Assembly: GCA_965249595.1 (NCBI GenBank)
Contig: OZ252242.1
Coordinates: 1,302,001 to 1,366,000, forward strand
Source: VXNJ01 sp965249595
GTDB taxonomy: Bacteria > Chloroflexota > UBA11872 > VXNJ01
DNA: 64,000 nt
Reading direction: 5' to 3'
The translations under genes were made by a program, and so were the position numbers. The notes below the pieces were generated by a model. The model made no database searches, was not told the origin of the DNA, and saw only the letters and a program-made list of their open reading frames with translations. Shown here in pieces: positions 43,456-52,310 of this stretch. The stretch's first letter is position 1, and each line of letters opens with the position of its first letter.

Positions 43456-44643
43456 ATGAATCAGGGAATATGCGCGCCAACCGGCTTCGTCGCTGGCGGT
43501 CACACCTGTGGAATCAAGCCGTCCGGTGCCAGCGACCTGGCCCTGATCTACGCCACCGAGGGCCCGGCCGCCGTCGCCGGTGTATTTACCCGCAATCGCT
43601 TTGCCGCCCCCAGCGTCCGATTCAATCGCCCGGTGGTTGGCCGCGGTCAGGCCCAGGCCATCGTAGTCAATTCAGGCATCGCAAATGCTGCCACCGGGAC
43701 CGTGGGGTTTGCCAACACCGTTCGCATGGCCGATATGACCGCCTCCCGCTTGGGAATTGCGCCACAGGATGTTCTGGTCTGCTCGACGGGAATCATCGGG
43801 CACCAGCTGCCGATGGATCAGCTGTCGGCCGGAATCGCCGAAATCGAGTTCTCAAAAGAAGGTGGTCCAGCCGCGGCAGCAGCGATCATGACCACCGATA
43901 GCGCCCCCAAATATTCACAGGCGGTCGTCGAATTGGACGCTGGACCGGTGACCATTGGCGCGATGTGCAAAGGGGCCGGCATGATCCACCCGAACATGGC
44001 CACCATGCTGGCGTTTCTAACTACCGACGCCAAGGTGTCCGCGTCGGCCCTGGCCCCACTGATCCGGGAGGTCGCCGATCGATCATTCAATATGATCAGC
44101 ATCGATGGCGATTCCTCGACCAACGATTCTTTGCTGATGCTCGCCTCCGGCGCCAGCGGGGTTGCGGTCAATCCGGAAAGTAGCGATTGGGAAAAATTTG
44201 CGGCCGCCATCCAATCCCTGGCCTGGGAGCAGGCCAACGCCATCGTGTCGGGCGGAGAAGGCGTGAATCGGGTTTTTGAAGTCGTCGTAAAGGGCGCCAC
44301 TTCGCTGTCCGACGCCCGCCAAATCGCCCGCACCATAACCGCGTCGTCTTTGGTCAAGACCGCCGTCCACGGGGCGGATCCCAACTTCGGGCGGGCCCTC
44401 TGCGCGGCGGGGTATTCTGGTGCCCAGTTCGATCCCGACCGGGTCGATATGTTTATCGGCAATATCCAGATGATGAGCGGTGGTCTGCCGATCAGCTACG
44501 ATGCCGCCGCCGCTTCGGCCTTGCTGGATGCCGGCCGGTCAACGCTGGTCCTTGACTTGCACAGCGGGCCCCATTGCGTGCGCGCAGTCGGCTGCGACTT
44601 GAGTGCCGAATATGTCGCTTTCAATTCGGAATACACGACCTGA
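43456..44643 (+). CDS. argJ: Glutamate N-acetyltransferase (ornithine acetyltransferase)
   Basis: A 395-residue protein that recycles acetyl from N-acetylornithine to glutamate. It self-cleaves into two chains before the nucleophile Thr183 in HPNMATMLAF, preceded by MCKGAGMI. DGDSSTNDSLL and GADPNFGRALCAAGYSG are further family blocks, and the C-terminus is complete. A GGGAG ribosome site precedes the ATG. Because argA is also in the window, ArgJ may work only in the recycling mode, but bifunctional activity cannot be excluded. It lies 45 bases after argC. Confidence 0.95.
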   Translation: MNQGICAPTGFVAGGHTCGIKPSGASDLALIYATEGPAAVAGVFTRNRFAAPSVRFNRPVVGRGQAQAIVVNSGIANAATGTVGFANTVRMADMTASRLGIAPQDVLVCSTGIIGHQLPMDQLSAGIAEIEFSKEGGPAAAAAIMTTDSAPKYSQAVVELDAGPVTIGAMCKGAGMIHPNMATMLAFLTTDAKVSASALAPLIREVADRSFNMISIDGDSSTNDSLLMLASGASGVAVNPESSDWEKFAAAIQSLAWEQANAIVSGGEGVNRVFEVVVKGATSLSDARQIARTITASSLVKTAVHGADPNFGRALCAAGYSGAQFDPDRVDMFIGNIQMMSGGLPISYDAAAASALLDAGRSTLVLDLHSGPHCVRAVGCDLSAEYVAFNSEYTT

Positions 44644-44661
44644 TGCGATGGGCCCGTTCGA

Positions 44662-45447
44662 TTGACGAATAACCGCCTGGCGCTGCTCAAGATCGGCGGC
44701 GGCGATGAGCTCGATCTGGCCGATCTTTGCGCCCAGGCCAGCCGCCTTTGCGCCGCCGGCTGGCGGCTTGTTATCGTCCACGGCGGCGGCCGAGCACTCA
44801 CCGAACACTTGGAAGCCAGTGGAATCGCCACCCGCTTCGTCGGCGGCCGCCGCTACACCGACGACGCCGTGCTCAACGCCGCCCTGGCCGTCTTCTGCGG
44901 TCCGGTCAACAAAAGGATTGTCCAGGCCCTCGCTAACGCCGGCGTAAACGCGGCCGGGGTTAGCGCCGTCGATGGCAATCTAATCCGAGTTCGGCCATAC
45001 GCCGAGGCCGACTTGGGTTGGGTGGGACAAATCGACGCCGTAAATCCGGCGTTGGTCGAAACCCTTCTGGCCGCATCCTTCGTACCGGTGATTGCGCCCT
45101 TGGCCATCGGTAATGACGGAGAGATCTACAACGTAAATGCCGATACGGTCGCCGGCGCCCTGGCCCGCGCCCTGGCCGCAGATGCGCTGGTGTTTGCGTC
45201 CAACGTTCCCGGCGTGCTCGATGCCCAGGGCCAAACCGTTCCATTGGTGACCCCTGCCGATGCGATGCGGCTCGCTCAGTCCGGCGCCATCACCGGTGGG
45301 ATGATTCCCAAACTGGAGTCGGCGCTGGAATTGCTTGACGCCGTCAAGGATGTCTTCATCGTCGATGGCTCGGTGGCGGGGTCGATCGAAACGGCGCTCT
45401 CCGGCCGCTGCGGCGCCGGTAGCCGTCTTAGCCGCGAGGCCAATTGA
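44662..45447 (+). CDS. argB: Acetylglutamate kinase
   Basis: A 261-residue amino-acid kinase that phosphorylates N-acetylglutamate. It shows LLKIGGG (phosphate-binding Lys and Gly), VIVHGGGRAL, RYTDDAVLNAAL, NVNADTVAGALA and GAITGGMIPKLESAL. Upstream ATGs run into stops, so the TTG at 44662 is the start; the ribosome site is weak. Length is a little under the usual 280-300, and the long N-terminal helix found in arginine-inhibited hexameric kinases is absent, so feedback inhibition may be lacking. Its TGA overlaps the next ATG by one base. Confidence 0.93.
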   Translation: MTNNRLALLKIGGGDELDLADLCAQASRLCAAGWRLVIVHGGGRALTEHLEASGIATRFVGGRRYTDDAVLNAALAVFCGPVNKRIVQALANAGVNAAGVSAVDGNLIRVRPYAEADLGWVGQIDAVNPALVETLLAASFVPVIAPLAIGNDGEIYNVNADTVAGALARALAADALVFASNVPGVLDAQGQTVPLVTPADAMRLAQSGAITGGMIPKLESALELLDAVKDVFIVDGSVAGSIETALSGRCGAGSRLSREAN

Positions 45448-45848
45448 TGCAAACGTCGGGCGCCCCGGCCAAGCTCGTTCGCGTGATATTGGGGGAATTG
45501 GCCATCAATGCCGAATTGAACGAATCGCCGGCTGCTCTCGCTCTCTGGGAAGCCCTCCCGCTGGAGGCGGAGATCAACCGCTGGGGGCAGGAGCTCTACG
45601 CCGCCGTGGACCTGGCGATCGAGCCCTCGCGTGACGAACGCGAGGTGGTCTTTGACGGCGAACTGGTGTTCTGGCGGCCGGGCTCGGCAGTCTGCATCTT
45701 CTGGGGCCCAACCCCGGCCAGCCGCAACAGCGAGGAGATTCGGGCGGCCAGCCCGGTTGTCCCGCTGGGCCGCTTGCGAATAATCCCCAAGCCCGATCTG
45801 GACCTGGTTCGGGCCGGTGAATTGATCCGCTTGGAGCGCACGCCGTAG
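45447..45848 (+). CDS. Cyclophilin-like fold protein (TM1367/DUF369 type)
   Basis: A 133-residue protein resembling the small cyclophilin-like (TM1367) family: AELNESPAALALWEALPLEAE near the start, WGQELYAAVDL, GELVFWRPGSAVCIFWGPTP and SPVVPLGRLR. These are all hallmark pieces of that beta-barrel fold. The biochemical role of the family is not established, although peptidyl-prolyl isomerase-like folding suggests ligand binding. The ATG overlaps the argB stop (TGATG), so it is translationally coupled to arginine synthesis here. The next gene in the same direction is murJ. Confidence 0.8.
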   Translation: MQTSGAPAKLVRVILGELAINAELNESPAALALWEALPLEAEINRWGQELYAAVDLAIEPSRDEREVVFDGELVFWRPGSAVCIFWGPTPASRNSEEIRAASPVVPLGRLRIIPKPDLDLVRAGELIRLERTP

Positions 45849-45946
45849 CCGATCGGCCACCCGGCGTTGACAGCGCAACCGCGGCCGCGGTTGCGGGAGG
45901 CAACTACGGCGGGCAAGTTGCCGGAGCGGCCCTGCTGCTGAGCGCA

Positions 45947-47452
45947 ATGGTGTTGCTCAGCCGAATAATCGGGCTGGGTCGGCAAACCGTGATCAACGCC
46001 CAGTTCGGTCTGGGACCGGAGACCGACGCGTGGTTTGCGGCCTTTCGAATTCCGGACACGCTATTTACGCTGTTTGCCGGCGGCGCCCTGATTTCGGCAT
46101 TTATTCCCGTCTATCTGCATGTTCGCGGGCGCGGAACGCGGGCCGAGCGCATCGCCTTGTTTTCGGCGGTCTTAAACCTGCTCGGAATGATCATGACGGT
46201 ATTCGCGATAGCCGGGATTGTTTTTGCCCCGGTGCTGATGGATTTACTGGTGCCGGGCTTTGATGAACCTACCCGGGCAATGGCCTCCGAAGCAACCCGT
46301 TACCTCATGCTCTCGCCGCTGCTGCTGGGAATCTCGGCAGTTTTCAAGGGCGCTCTACACGCCGAACGAAACTTCTTCCTGCCGGCGGTCGGACCCGTCC
46401 TCTACAACTTGGGAATAATCGCCGGGGCGGTTTTTTTGGCCGAACCGCTGGGTATCGTTGCCCTGGCCTGGGGAACCGTCGCCGGGGCGGTTCTGCATGT
46501 CCTGGTTCAGATCCCGGGACTGCGCGGCGTGGGATTGTCATGGCGTCCGGTTATCGGCCTGGCCGGCCCGGCCCGGCGGGTGGCGGCCTTGATGCTTCCG
46601 CGGTTGGGCGGATTTGTAGTGATCCAGTTGAGTTTTGTATTCATCAACTTCCTCGCATCGCTGCAAGGGCCGTCGGGGGTGGCGTCATTTGCCAATGCCT
46701 GGATGCTCATGTCCTTCCCGCTGGGTTTGGTGGCCGTACCTTTCGCCGAGGCCGCTTTACCGGTTCTGGCCCAGCAGCATGCCCGCGGCGACCGGGCGGC
46801 GATGACCCAATCGGGATCGGAGGCCTTAACGTTCGTGTTCTTCGCAACCCTTCCGATCGCTTTTATCACCATCAATTTGGCCGGACCGATAGTCGGTCTG
46901 TTGTTCGAACGCGGGGCCTTCGACGCCGCCGCTACCGCCGCCACCGGGGCGGTGCTGGCGGCCTTGGCGGTTGGACTCCTCGGCCACTGCTTGGCCGAGG
47001 TCCTAACGCGAATTTTCTACGCGATGGAGGACACCCGCCGTCCGGTTCTCATTATTTCGGCGACCCTGCTATTGCACATGGCGATTTCCTGGGCCCTGGC
47101 CGCGCCATTCGGGGTTGCCGGGATCGCGTTGGGGATATCGATCGGGGTATTGGTGGAGGTGGTCGTGCTCGTTGTATTCCTGCGACGGGTCGGAATTACA
47201 ATCCGCTTGCAAGCGGGGGTGGCCCGGATGCTGTTTGCGGCCGCGCTCTCGGCCGGCGGTGCCTGGCTGGCAGTTCAATTGCTCGACACCCGGCTCGCGG
47301 CGGGATTGCTGCACGGCTTGGGGGTGGTCACCGTACTCATCGTTGCGCTGCTTCTCTATGTGGGTTTGGCCGTGCTGCTGGGGCTTCAACAACCGCGCAT
47401 GATGGCCGACGTGATCAAGGCCCGGTTAGCCCCGGGGCGCCGCCGACTCTAG
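45947..47452 (+). CDS. murJ: Lipid II flippase MurJ (start uncertain)
   Basis: A polytopic membrane protein that flips the peptidoglycan precursor lipid II outward. LLSRIIGLGRQTVINAQFGLGPETDAWFAAFRIPD is the family's opening block; FRIPDTLFTLFAGGALISAFIPV and FERGAFDAAATAATG follow, with about 13 hydrophobic segments in all. The first usual start codon (ATG 45947) cuts helix 1, yet the in-frame upstream bases from about 45885 encode AGGNYGGQVAGAALLLSA, which completes helix 1. No ATG, GTG or TTG lies in that upstream part, open back to a TGA at 45818. The true start may be a rare codon such as CTG 45932-45938 or ATT 45821. lepA follows. Confidence 0.9.
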   Translation: MVLLSRIIGLGRQTVINAQFGLGPETDAWFAAFRIPDTLFTLFAGGALISAFIPVYLHVRGRGTRAERIALFSAVLNLLGMIMTVFAIAGIVFAPVLMDLLVPGFDEPTRAMASEATRYLMLSPLLLGISAVFKGALHAERNFFLPAVGPVLYNLGIIAGAVFLAEPLGIVALAWGTVAGAVLHVLVQIPGLRGVGLSWRPVIGLAGPARRVAALMLPRLGGFVVIQLSFVFINFLASLQGPSGVASFANAWMLMSFPLGLVAVPFAEAALPVLAQQHARGDRAAMTQSGSEALTFVFFATLPIAFITINLAGPIVGLLFERGAFDAAATAATGAVLAALAVGLLGHCLAEVLTRIFYAMEDTRRPVLIISATLLLHMAISWALAAPFGVAGIALGISIGVLVEVVVLVVFLRRVGITIRLQAGVARMLFAAALSAGGAWLAVQLLDTRLAAGLLHGLGVVTVLIVALLLYVGLAVLLGLQQPRMMADVIKARLAPGRRRL

Positions 47453-47508
47453 GGCGTTCCTAAAATCGCTTCCCTCCCTACTTAAGTCTCCTGGCGTGTC
47501 GTCGAGCT

Positions 47509-49323
47509 ATGTCTAAAGCGCAACTGCCCGCTGCGCTGGCGCGAATCCGCAATTTCTGCATCATCGCCCACATCGATCATGGCAAGTCGACCCTGGCCGA
47601 TCGGATGCTTGAAATTACCGGTTCCGTTGACCGGCGCGACATGCGCGACCAGCTGCTCGATTCACTCGACCTTGAGCGCGAGCATGGAATCACCATCAAG
47701 GCGACCCCGGTGCGAATGCAGTACTGCGCTGATGACGGTGAAAGCTATCAACTCAATCTCATCGATACGCCCGGGCACGTCGACTTCGCCTATGAGGTCT
47801 CGCGGGCCATGGCGGCGTGCGAGGGCGCATTGCTGCTAGTCGATGCGTCGCAGGGGGTGGAAGCGCAGACGATCGCCAATCTCTACCAGGCGCTCGAATT
47901 GGGGCTGGAGATCATTCCGGTGATCAACAAGATAGACATGCCTGCCGCCCAGACCGAGCGGGTGCGTGATGAGATCGTTGACCTGATGGGTGTCGACGCC
48001 GGTCAGATTGTTGCCGTTTCGGCCAAGAACGGAACCGGCGTAGCCGACCTGCTGCAGGTGGTCGTCGACATCGTGCCACCGCCGCAGGGCGATGAACCGG
48101 GGCCGCTGCGGGCGCTGATATTTGATTCCAATTACGATCGTCACCGCGGGGTTGTAACCCACATCCGCGTTGTTGATGGACGAATCGCGGCCGGTGACCA
48201 AATCCGTCTCCCGGGCAGCGGCAAGCGTTTTGAATCGATGGAGGTTGGCGTATTTGGCCCGCAGATGCGGGCAACTCTCTCGCTGCTGGCGGGCGAGGTT
48301 GGCTACGTGGCAACCGGCCTAAAAGACGGTTTCGAATTCGTAGTCGGCGATACGCTGCTGGCCCAGCGCGACATTGAGTCGAGTCCGTTGCCCGGATATG
48401 CCCCGGCCAAGCCGATGGTATTTGCCGGAATTTATCCGCAGGATCCGGGCGATTTCCCGGCTCTGCGACGCGCCCTGGAGCTGTTGCGCCTAAATGATTC
48501 GTCGCTAACTTACCAACCGGAAGAATCGGGAGCCCTGGGATTCGGATTCCGGGTCGGTTTTCTCGGATTACTTCACTTGAGCATCGTGTGTGAGCGGCTC
48601 GAGCGCGACAACGACCTGACCCTGATAGTCACCAATCCGGGGGTCCAGTTCGAAGTACTGCTGCGAAATGGCCAACGGCGCCTGGTCGATGGGCCGGGGG
48701 CGATGCCTCCGGGCAACGAGATCGATCAGGTTCTCGAACCGTGGGTCGACATCTCGATCGTCACGCCGTCTAACTACATCGGCGCGCTCATGGAGCTGGT
48801 GAGGCTGGCGCGCGGGAGCGTGGGGCGGGTCGAAGCGATCGATCCGCAGCGCGTCTTAATCGAGGCCAAGGCGCCGTTGGGTGAGATCCTGGTCGACTTC
48901 TTCGATCGTCTCAAGTCATCGACCCGCGGGTATGCATCGCTCGACTACCACGTCGCCGATTACCGCCCGGTGCAAGTTCAGGTGGTCGATATCCTGGTCA
49001 ACGGTTCGCGGGTCGACGCCCTCTCTTCGATCCTCCATCGCGACCGGGCCCGCAACGGGGGACTGGAGATACTTTCCCGTTTGCGAAAGGTGATTCCACG
49101 CCAACTATTCCAGGTGGCCCTGCAGGCGGTCGTAGGTGGACGGGTCATAGCCCGCGAGACGATTCCAGCTCTGCGCAAGGACGTGTTGGCGAAGTGCTAC
49201 GGCGGTGACGTCTCGCGCAAGCGCAAGTTGCTCAAGAAACAAGCCGAGGGCAAAAAGCGCATGAAGATGGTTGGCCAGGTGGAAATTCCGCAAGAGGCCT
49301 TCACTTCCGTCTTGCAGCGATGA
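47509..49323 (+). CDS. lepA: Elongation factor 4 (LepA)
   Basis: A 604-residue ribosomal GTPase that back-translocates or rescues stalled ribosomes. G1 is AHIDHGKSTLADRM, G2/T is ITIKATPV, G3 is DTPGHVDF, G4 is NKIDMPAA and G5 is VSAKNGTG. The C-terminal LepA-specific domain has KRKLLKKQAEGKKRMK and ends with IPQEAFTSVLQ, the usual tail. It has the usual length (~600). Its TGA overlaps the ATG of the next gene, a decayed TIM-barrel isomerase, by 4 bases. Confidence 0.97.
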   Translation: MSKAQLPAALARIRNFCIIAHIDHGKSTLADRMLEITGSVDRRDMRDQLLDSLDLEREHGITIKATPVRMQYCADDGESYQLNLIDTPGHVDFAYEVSRAMAACEGALLLVDASQGVEAQTIANLYQALELGLEIIPVINKIDMPAAQTERVRDEIVDLMGVDAGQIVAVSAKNGTGVADLLQVVVDIVPPPQGDEPGPLRALIFDSNYDRHRGVVTHIRVVDGRIAAGDQIRLPGSGKRFESMEVGVFGPQMRATLSLLAGEVGYVATGLKDGFEFVVGDTLLAQRDIESSPLPGYAPAKPMVFAGIYPQDPGDFPALRRALELLRLNDSSLTYQPEESGALGFGFRVGFLGLLHLSIVCERLERDNDLTLIVTNPGVQFEVLLRNGQRRLVDGPGAMPPGNEIDQVLEPWVDISIVTPSNYIGALMELVRLARGSVGRVEAIDPQRVLIEAKAPLGEILVDFFDRLKSSTRGYASLDYHVADYRPVQVQVVDILVNGSRVDALSSILHRDRARNGGLEILSRLRKVIPRQLFQVALQAVVGGRVIARETIPALRKDVLAKCYGGDVSRKRKLLKKQAEGKKRMKMVGQVEIPQEAFTSVLQR

Positions 49324-50139
49324 GCAACTGGCGTCTGTCGGGCTTTGCCGACGAGGCGTTTGACGAATTCGGCGAGCAACTGGCGTTCTTTACGCGCCTT
49401 GGCTTATAGCGGATCGATGTGCGCCACTTCGCCGCCGCGCTGGCCATCGAATATCAATTGTCGAATCAACGGCCCGACAGCGGGCCGATTTAGCCTCGCA
49501 ATTGAAGGCCAGCGGCCTGGGCTGCTAGAGCGTGGCCTCGCCGATTGGCAAATCGCCGGTGTCCGCCGATGCATCAATATCGCGTCGTCAGCTCGCCAAC
49601 TGCCTGGACGCCGCCAAGTTATTCGAGGCCCCGTTCGTGCGGATATTCGGTTTTCAATATGACCGTTTGGTCGACGAGGCCAGCTGTCGGGCGCGGATCG
49701 GCGAGCTCTGCCGCCAGGCGGCGACCGAAGCCCCGGGGTCGGGTTGCTACTCGAGAACGAGCGCGACGTATATGGCGAGCGACCCGAACAGATCCGGGCC
49801 GCGTTGGAGTCGGCGCCAGCCGAGAATCTCGCCTACGTTTGCGACCCAGCCAATTTCGCGGTGGTCGGCATCGACCCTTGGAAAGATGCATGGCCTTTTC
49901 TATCTGACAGCGTTGCCTGCTTTCATGTCAAGGACGTTGATCCGGCAGGGCAAATGGTGATCGTCGGGTCCGGTGTGTGCAACTGGCGCTCCATACTCGC
50001 CGCCGCCGCCAAGCGTGGGCAATGGGATCTGGCCCTCGAGCCGCATCTGGACCAGGCCGAGCGACATTTTGGCCACACCAGTCCAGAACCCTTCGCCGGC
50101 GCCCACCGGGCGCTGTTGGATATCCTGGCCGAAATTTAG
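49320..50139 (+). pseudogene. Decayed sugar phosphate isomerase/epimerase (TIM barrel)
   Basis: Starts with an ATGA overlap on lepA: SNWRLSGFADEAFDEFGEQ then a TAG at 49407-49409, after which the same frame continues RIDVRHFAAALAIEYQL up to another stop. Family sequence then resumes in a second frame (QLANCLDAAKLFEAPFVRIF, about 49590-49735) and a third (LLENERDVYGERPEQIRAAL to the stop at 50139), ending in WDLALEPHLDQAERHFG. The relative is an intact AP-endonuclease-2/xylose-isomerase-like protein. At least two stops and two frameshifts make it non-functional unless assembly errors are to blame. The C-terminal frame alone (132 residues) may still look like a gene. Confidence 0.85.
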
Positions 50140-50190
50140 TTCGCCGCGACTTTAGCGCGAGGCCAAACTGAGACCGTCCAAGAGGCGGTC

Positions 50191-50487
50191 CTAACGTCGC
50201 CGCTGGCTCAATTCCTGCCAGACCAACGACGGATCTACGCCGCGATCGCAAAGCAGTACCAGCGCGAAAAATATCAGGTCGGCCACCTCACTGGCCAAGC
50301 GGTCGTCTGATTCCTCACGCGCCGCGATGGCCGCCTCGGTCGCCTCTTCGATGACCTTGCGAGCGATGTAGGGCCAACCGCGCTCGAAACAGGTCGTCAC
50401 GTAGGAGCCCTGCGGCATCGTTGTCCGGCGCTGGGCGATGATGGCGGCTACTTCATCGATGATGGCCGTCGAGTACTTTTCACTCAC
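50191..50487 (-). CDS. hisE: Phosphoribosyl-ATP pyrophosphatase
   Basis: A 98-residue enzyme that removes pyrophosphate from phosphoribosyl-ATP, step two of histidine synthesis. The MazG-like helical core ARKVIEEATEAAIAA and ASEVADLIFFALVLL carries the metal-binding Glu/Asp set. The GTG start at 50487 lies in the last codons of hisI with an 8-base overlap. A longer open frame upstream is the shadow of hisI. HisI and HisE are separate proteins, not the fused HisIE of enterobacteria. Confidence 0.92.
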   Translation of the reverse strand: MSEKYSTAIIDEVAAIIAQRRTTMPQGSYVTTCFERGWPYIARKVIEEATEAAIAAREESDDRLASEVADLIFFALVLLCDRGVDPSLVWQELSQRRR

Positions 50488-50830
50488 CCTTGCGCGACTC
50501 CAGTCGGCGGTAGAAACAGGATTCGTGGCCAGTGTGGCAAGCCGGTCCGGCGGGCCGCACCTGAACAAGTAACGAGTTATTTTCGCAATTGACGTAAATT
50601 CCCTCAAGGTCCAACGTGTTCCCCGAGGTCGCACCCTTGTGCCAGAGCTCGCGGCGCGATCGCGACCAGAACCAGACCTGGCCCGTCCTAAAAGTTCGCT
50701 CCAGCGCCTCAGCGTTCATAAAGGCCAGCATCAATACGCGGTCGGTCGATCCATCCTGCACCACTGCTGGTGCCAGACCGGCATCGTCCCAGACGAGTTC
50801 GGAGATTGGCAATTGGTCAATTTCGTCCAT
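50480..50830 (-). CDS. hisI: Phosphoribosyl-AMP cyclohydrolase
   Basis: A 116-residue zinc enzyme that opens the adenine ring of phosphoribosyl-AMP, step three of the pathway. It has VLMLAFMNAEALERT, VWFWSRSRRELWHKG and the metal-binding block PACHTGHESCF with its Cys and His ligands. The ATG at 50830 overlaps the end of hisF by 14 bases, which decides the start. Stand-alone length matches single-domain HisI. Confidence 0.94.
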   Translation of the reverse strand: MDEIDQLPISELVWDDAGLAPAVVQDGSTDRVLMLAFMNAEALERTFRTGQVWFWSRSRRELWHKGATSGNTLDLEGIYVNCENNSLLVQVRPAGPACHTGHESCFYRRLESRKGE

Positions 50831-51593
50831 AGTCGAGTCGCATTGGGACGCCCTTGCGGGCGAGGAAATCCTTGGCTTGGCCAACGGTAAATTCGCGATA
50901 GTGAAATATAGAAGCCGCCAGCACCGCATGGGCCCGCCCGGCGTCCAAGGCAGCGTGCAGGTGTTCGAGCTTCCCGGCTCCCCCGGAAGCCACGATCGGC
51001 ACTGATACCAGGTCGGCCAATGCCGCCAGTTGGTCGATATCGTAACCATCCTTGGTGCCATCGGCATCAATGCTGTTTAGAACTATTTCGCCGGCCCCCA
51101 ATTCGACGCCGCGCTGGGCCCATGAGAGGGTGTCCAGCCCGGTTGTAGTGCGGCCGCCATGAGTCCAAACTTCCCAACCGGGCCCGTCGGTGCGGCGTAG
51201 GGAATCTATCGACAGAACGATGCATTGGCTGCCAAAGCGGTCAGCGCCTTGTCTGATCAGCTGGGGATCGGCGACCGCGGCGGTATTGATTGAAACCTTG
51301 TCGGCGCCGGCCCTTAGCATCTCGTACATATCGTCAGTGGTCCGGATTCCGCCGCCGACGGTAAGAGGAATAAACACTTGCTCGGCCACCGCTCGCATCA
51401 TGTCCAAGGTGATGTCCCGTCCCTCGGCGGAGGCCGAGATATCGTAAAACACCAATTCGTCGGCACCCGACTGGTTGTAGTAGGACGCCAACTCAATTGG
51501 GTCGCCGGCATCGCGGTCGGCCGAGAAGCGGACACCGCGCACATTGCGCCCGTTCTTCACATCCAAACAGGGGATGATGCGCCGGGTGAGCAT
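50817..51593 (-). CDS. hisF: Imidazole glycerol phosphate synthase, cyclase subunit
   Basis: A 258-residue TIM-barrel cyclase that builds the imidazole ring and releases AICAR, with HisH feeding ammonia. It opens LTRRIIPCLDVKNGRNVRGVRF (catalytic Asp11). ISINTAAVADPQLI-like and VLSIDSLRRTDG (second Asp, near 130) and VASGGAGKLEHL follow. Its C-terminus overlaps hisI by 14 bases. It starts right after the hisA stop. Confidence 0.95.
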   Translation of the reverse strand: MLTRRIIPCLDVKNGRNVRGVRFSADRDAGDPIELASYYNQSGADELVFYDISASAEGRDITLDMMRAVAEQVFIPLTVGGGIRTTDDMYEMLRAGADKVSINTAAVADPQLIRQGADRFGSQCIVLSIDSLRRTDGPGWEVWTHGGRTTTGLDTLSWAQRGVELGAGEIVLNSIDADGTKDGYDIDQLAALADLVSVPIVASGGAGKLEHLHAALDAGRAHAVLAASIFHYREFTVGQAKDFLARKGVPMRLDYGRN

Positions 51594-52310
51594 CTAGCGG
51601 CCAGATCCTGCGGCGAGCGCTTCTGCCAATTGAATTCGTCCATCGTAGAGGGCCCGGCCGATGATCAAGCCGGCCGCTCCGGCCGCCGCCGCACTGGCCA
51701 CATCGCCAAGATTGCCCACGCCGCCGCTGGCGATCACCGGCACCGCCGTCTGTCGACAAACCCGGGCCAATCCGCCGCTATCGATGCCGCTGAGCATTCC
51801 ATCACGCGCAATGTCGGTGTAAACAATGGCGCAGGCCCCGGCCGCCGCTGCGCTGGCGACCACGGAGCTGGTTTCCAATCCGCCGGATTGCCGCCAGCCA
51901 TGGGTTGCGACCTGGCCGCTGCGGGCATCAATTCCCACCACCACTTGACCGGGATGACGCTGGCAGGCCTCGATTAGCAGCTGGGGATCATTGGCCGCCG
52001 CGGTGCCTAGGATCACCCGGTCGATTCCGGTGGCGAGGATCGAATCGATGTCCCTCAGCGATCGCAGCCCGCCGCCCAATTGCACCTTAACGGGCAGTTT
52101 GGCGATCTCGGCGATGGCCCGCTCATTGGCCGGCGCGCCGTCGCGGGCGCCGTCTAGATCGACTACGTGGAGCCAGCTGGCTCCACGGTCGACCCAGGAT
52201 TGGGCGGCAATGGCCGGGGAATCGAAGAACACATGCTCGCGCTCGAAGTCGCCCTGTTGCAAGCGCACCGCGCGCCCGCCCCGAATATCAACGGCCGGAT
52301 AGATGATCAC
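51594..52310 (-). CDS. hisA: ProFAR isomerase (HisA)
   Basis: A 238-residue TIM barrel that isomerises ProFAR to PRFAR. IIYPAVDIRGGRAVRLQQG opens the fold (Asp near residue 8), with QLGGGLRSLRDI, IVYTDIARDGMLSG (second Asp) and VIASGGVGNL as further blocks. The GTG at 52310 overlaps the hisH stop by 4 bases (GTGA) and was chosen for that reason; family sequence begins immediately after it. No sign of the dual TrpF-type PriA function can be judged by eye. Confidence 0.94.
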   Translation of the reverse strand: MIIYPAVDIRGGRAVRLQQGDFEREHVFFDSPAIAAQSWVDRGASWLHVVDLDGARDGAPANERAIAEIAKLPVKVQLGGGLRSLRDIDSILATGIDRVILGTAAANDPQLLIEACQRHPGQVVVGIDARSGQVATHGWRQSGGLETSSVVASAAAAGACAIVYTDIARDGMLSGIDSGGLARVCRQTAVPVIASGGVGNLGDVASAAAAGAAGLIIGRALYDGRIQLAEALAAGSGR

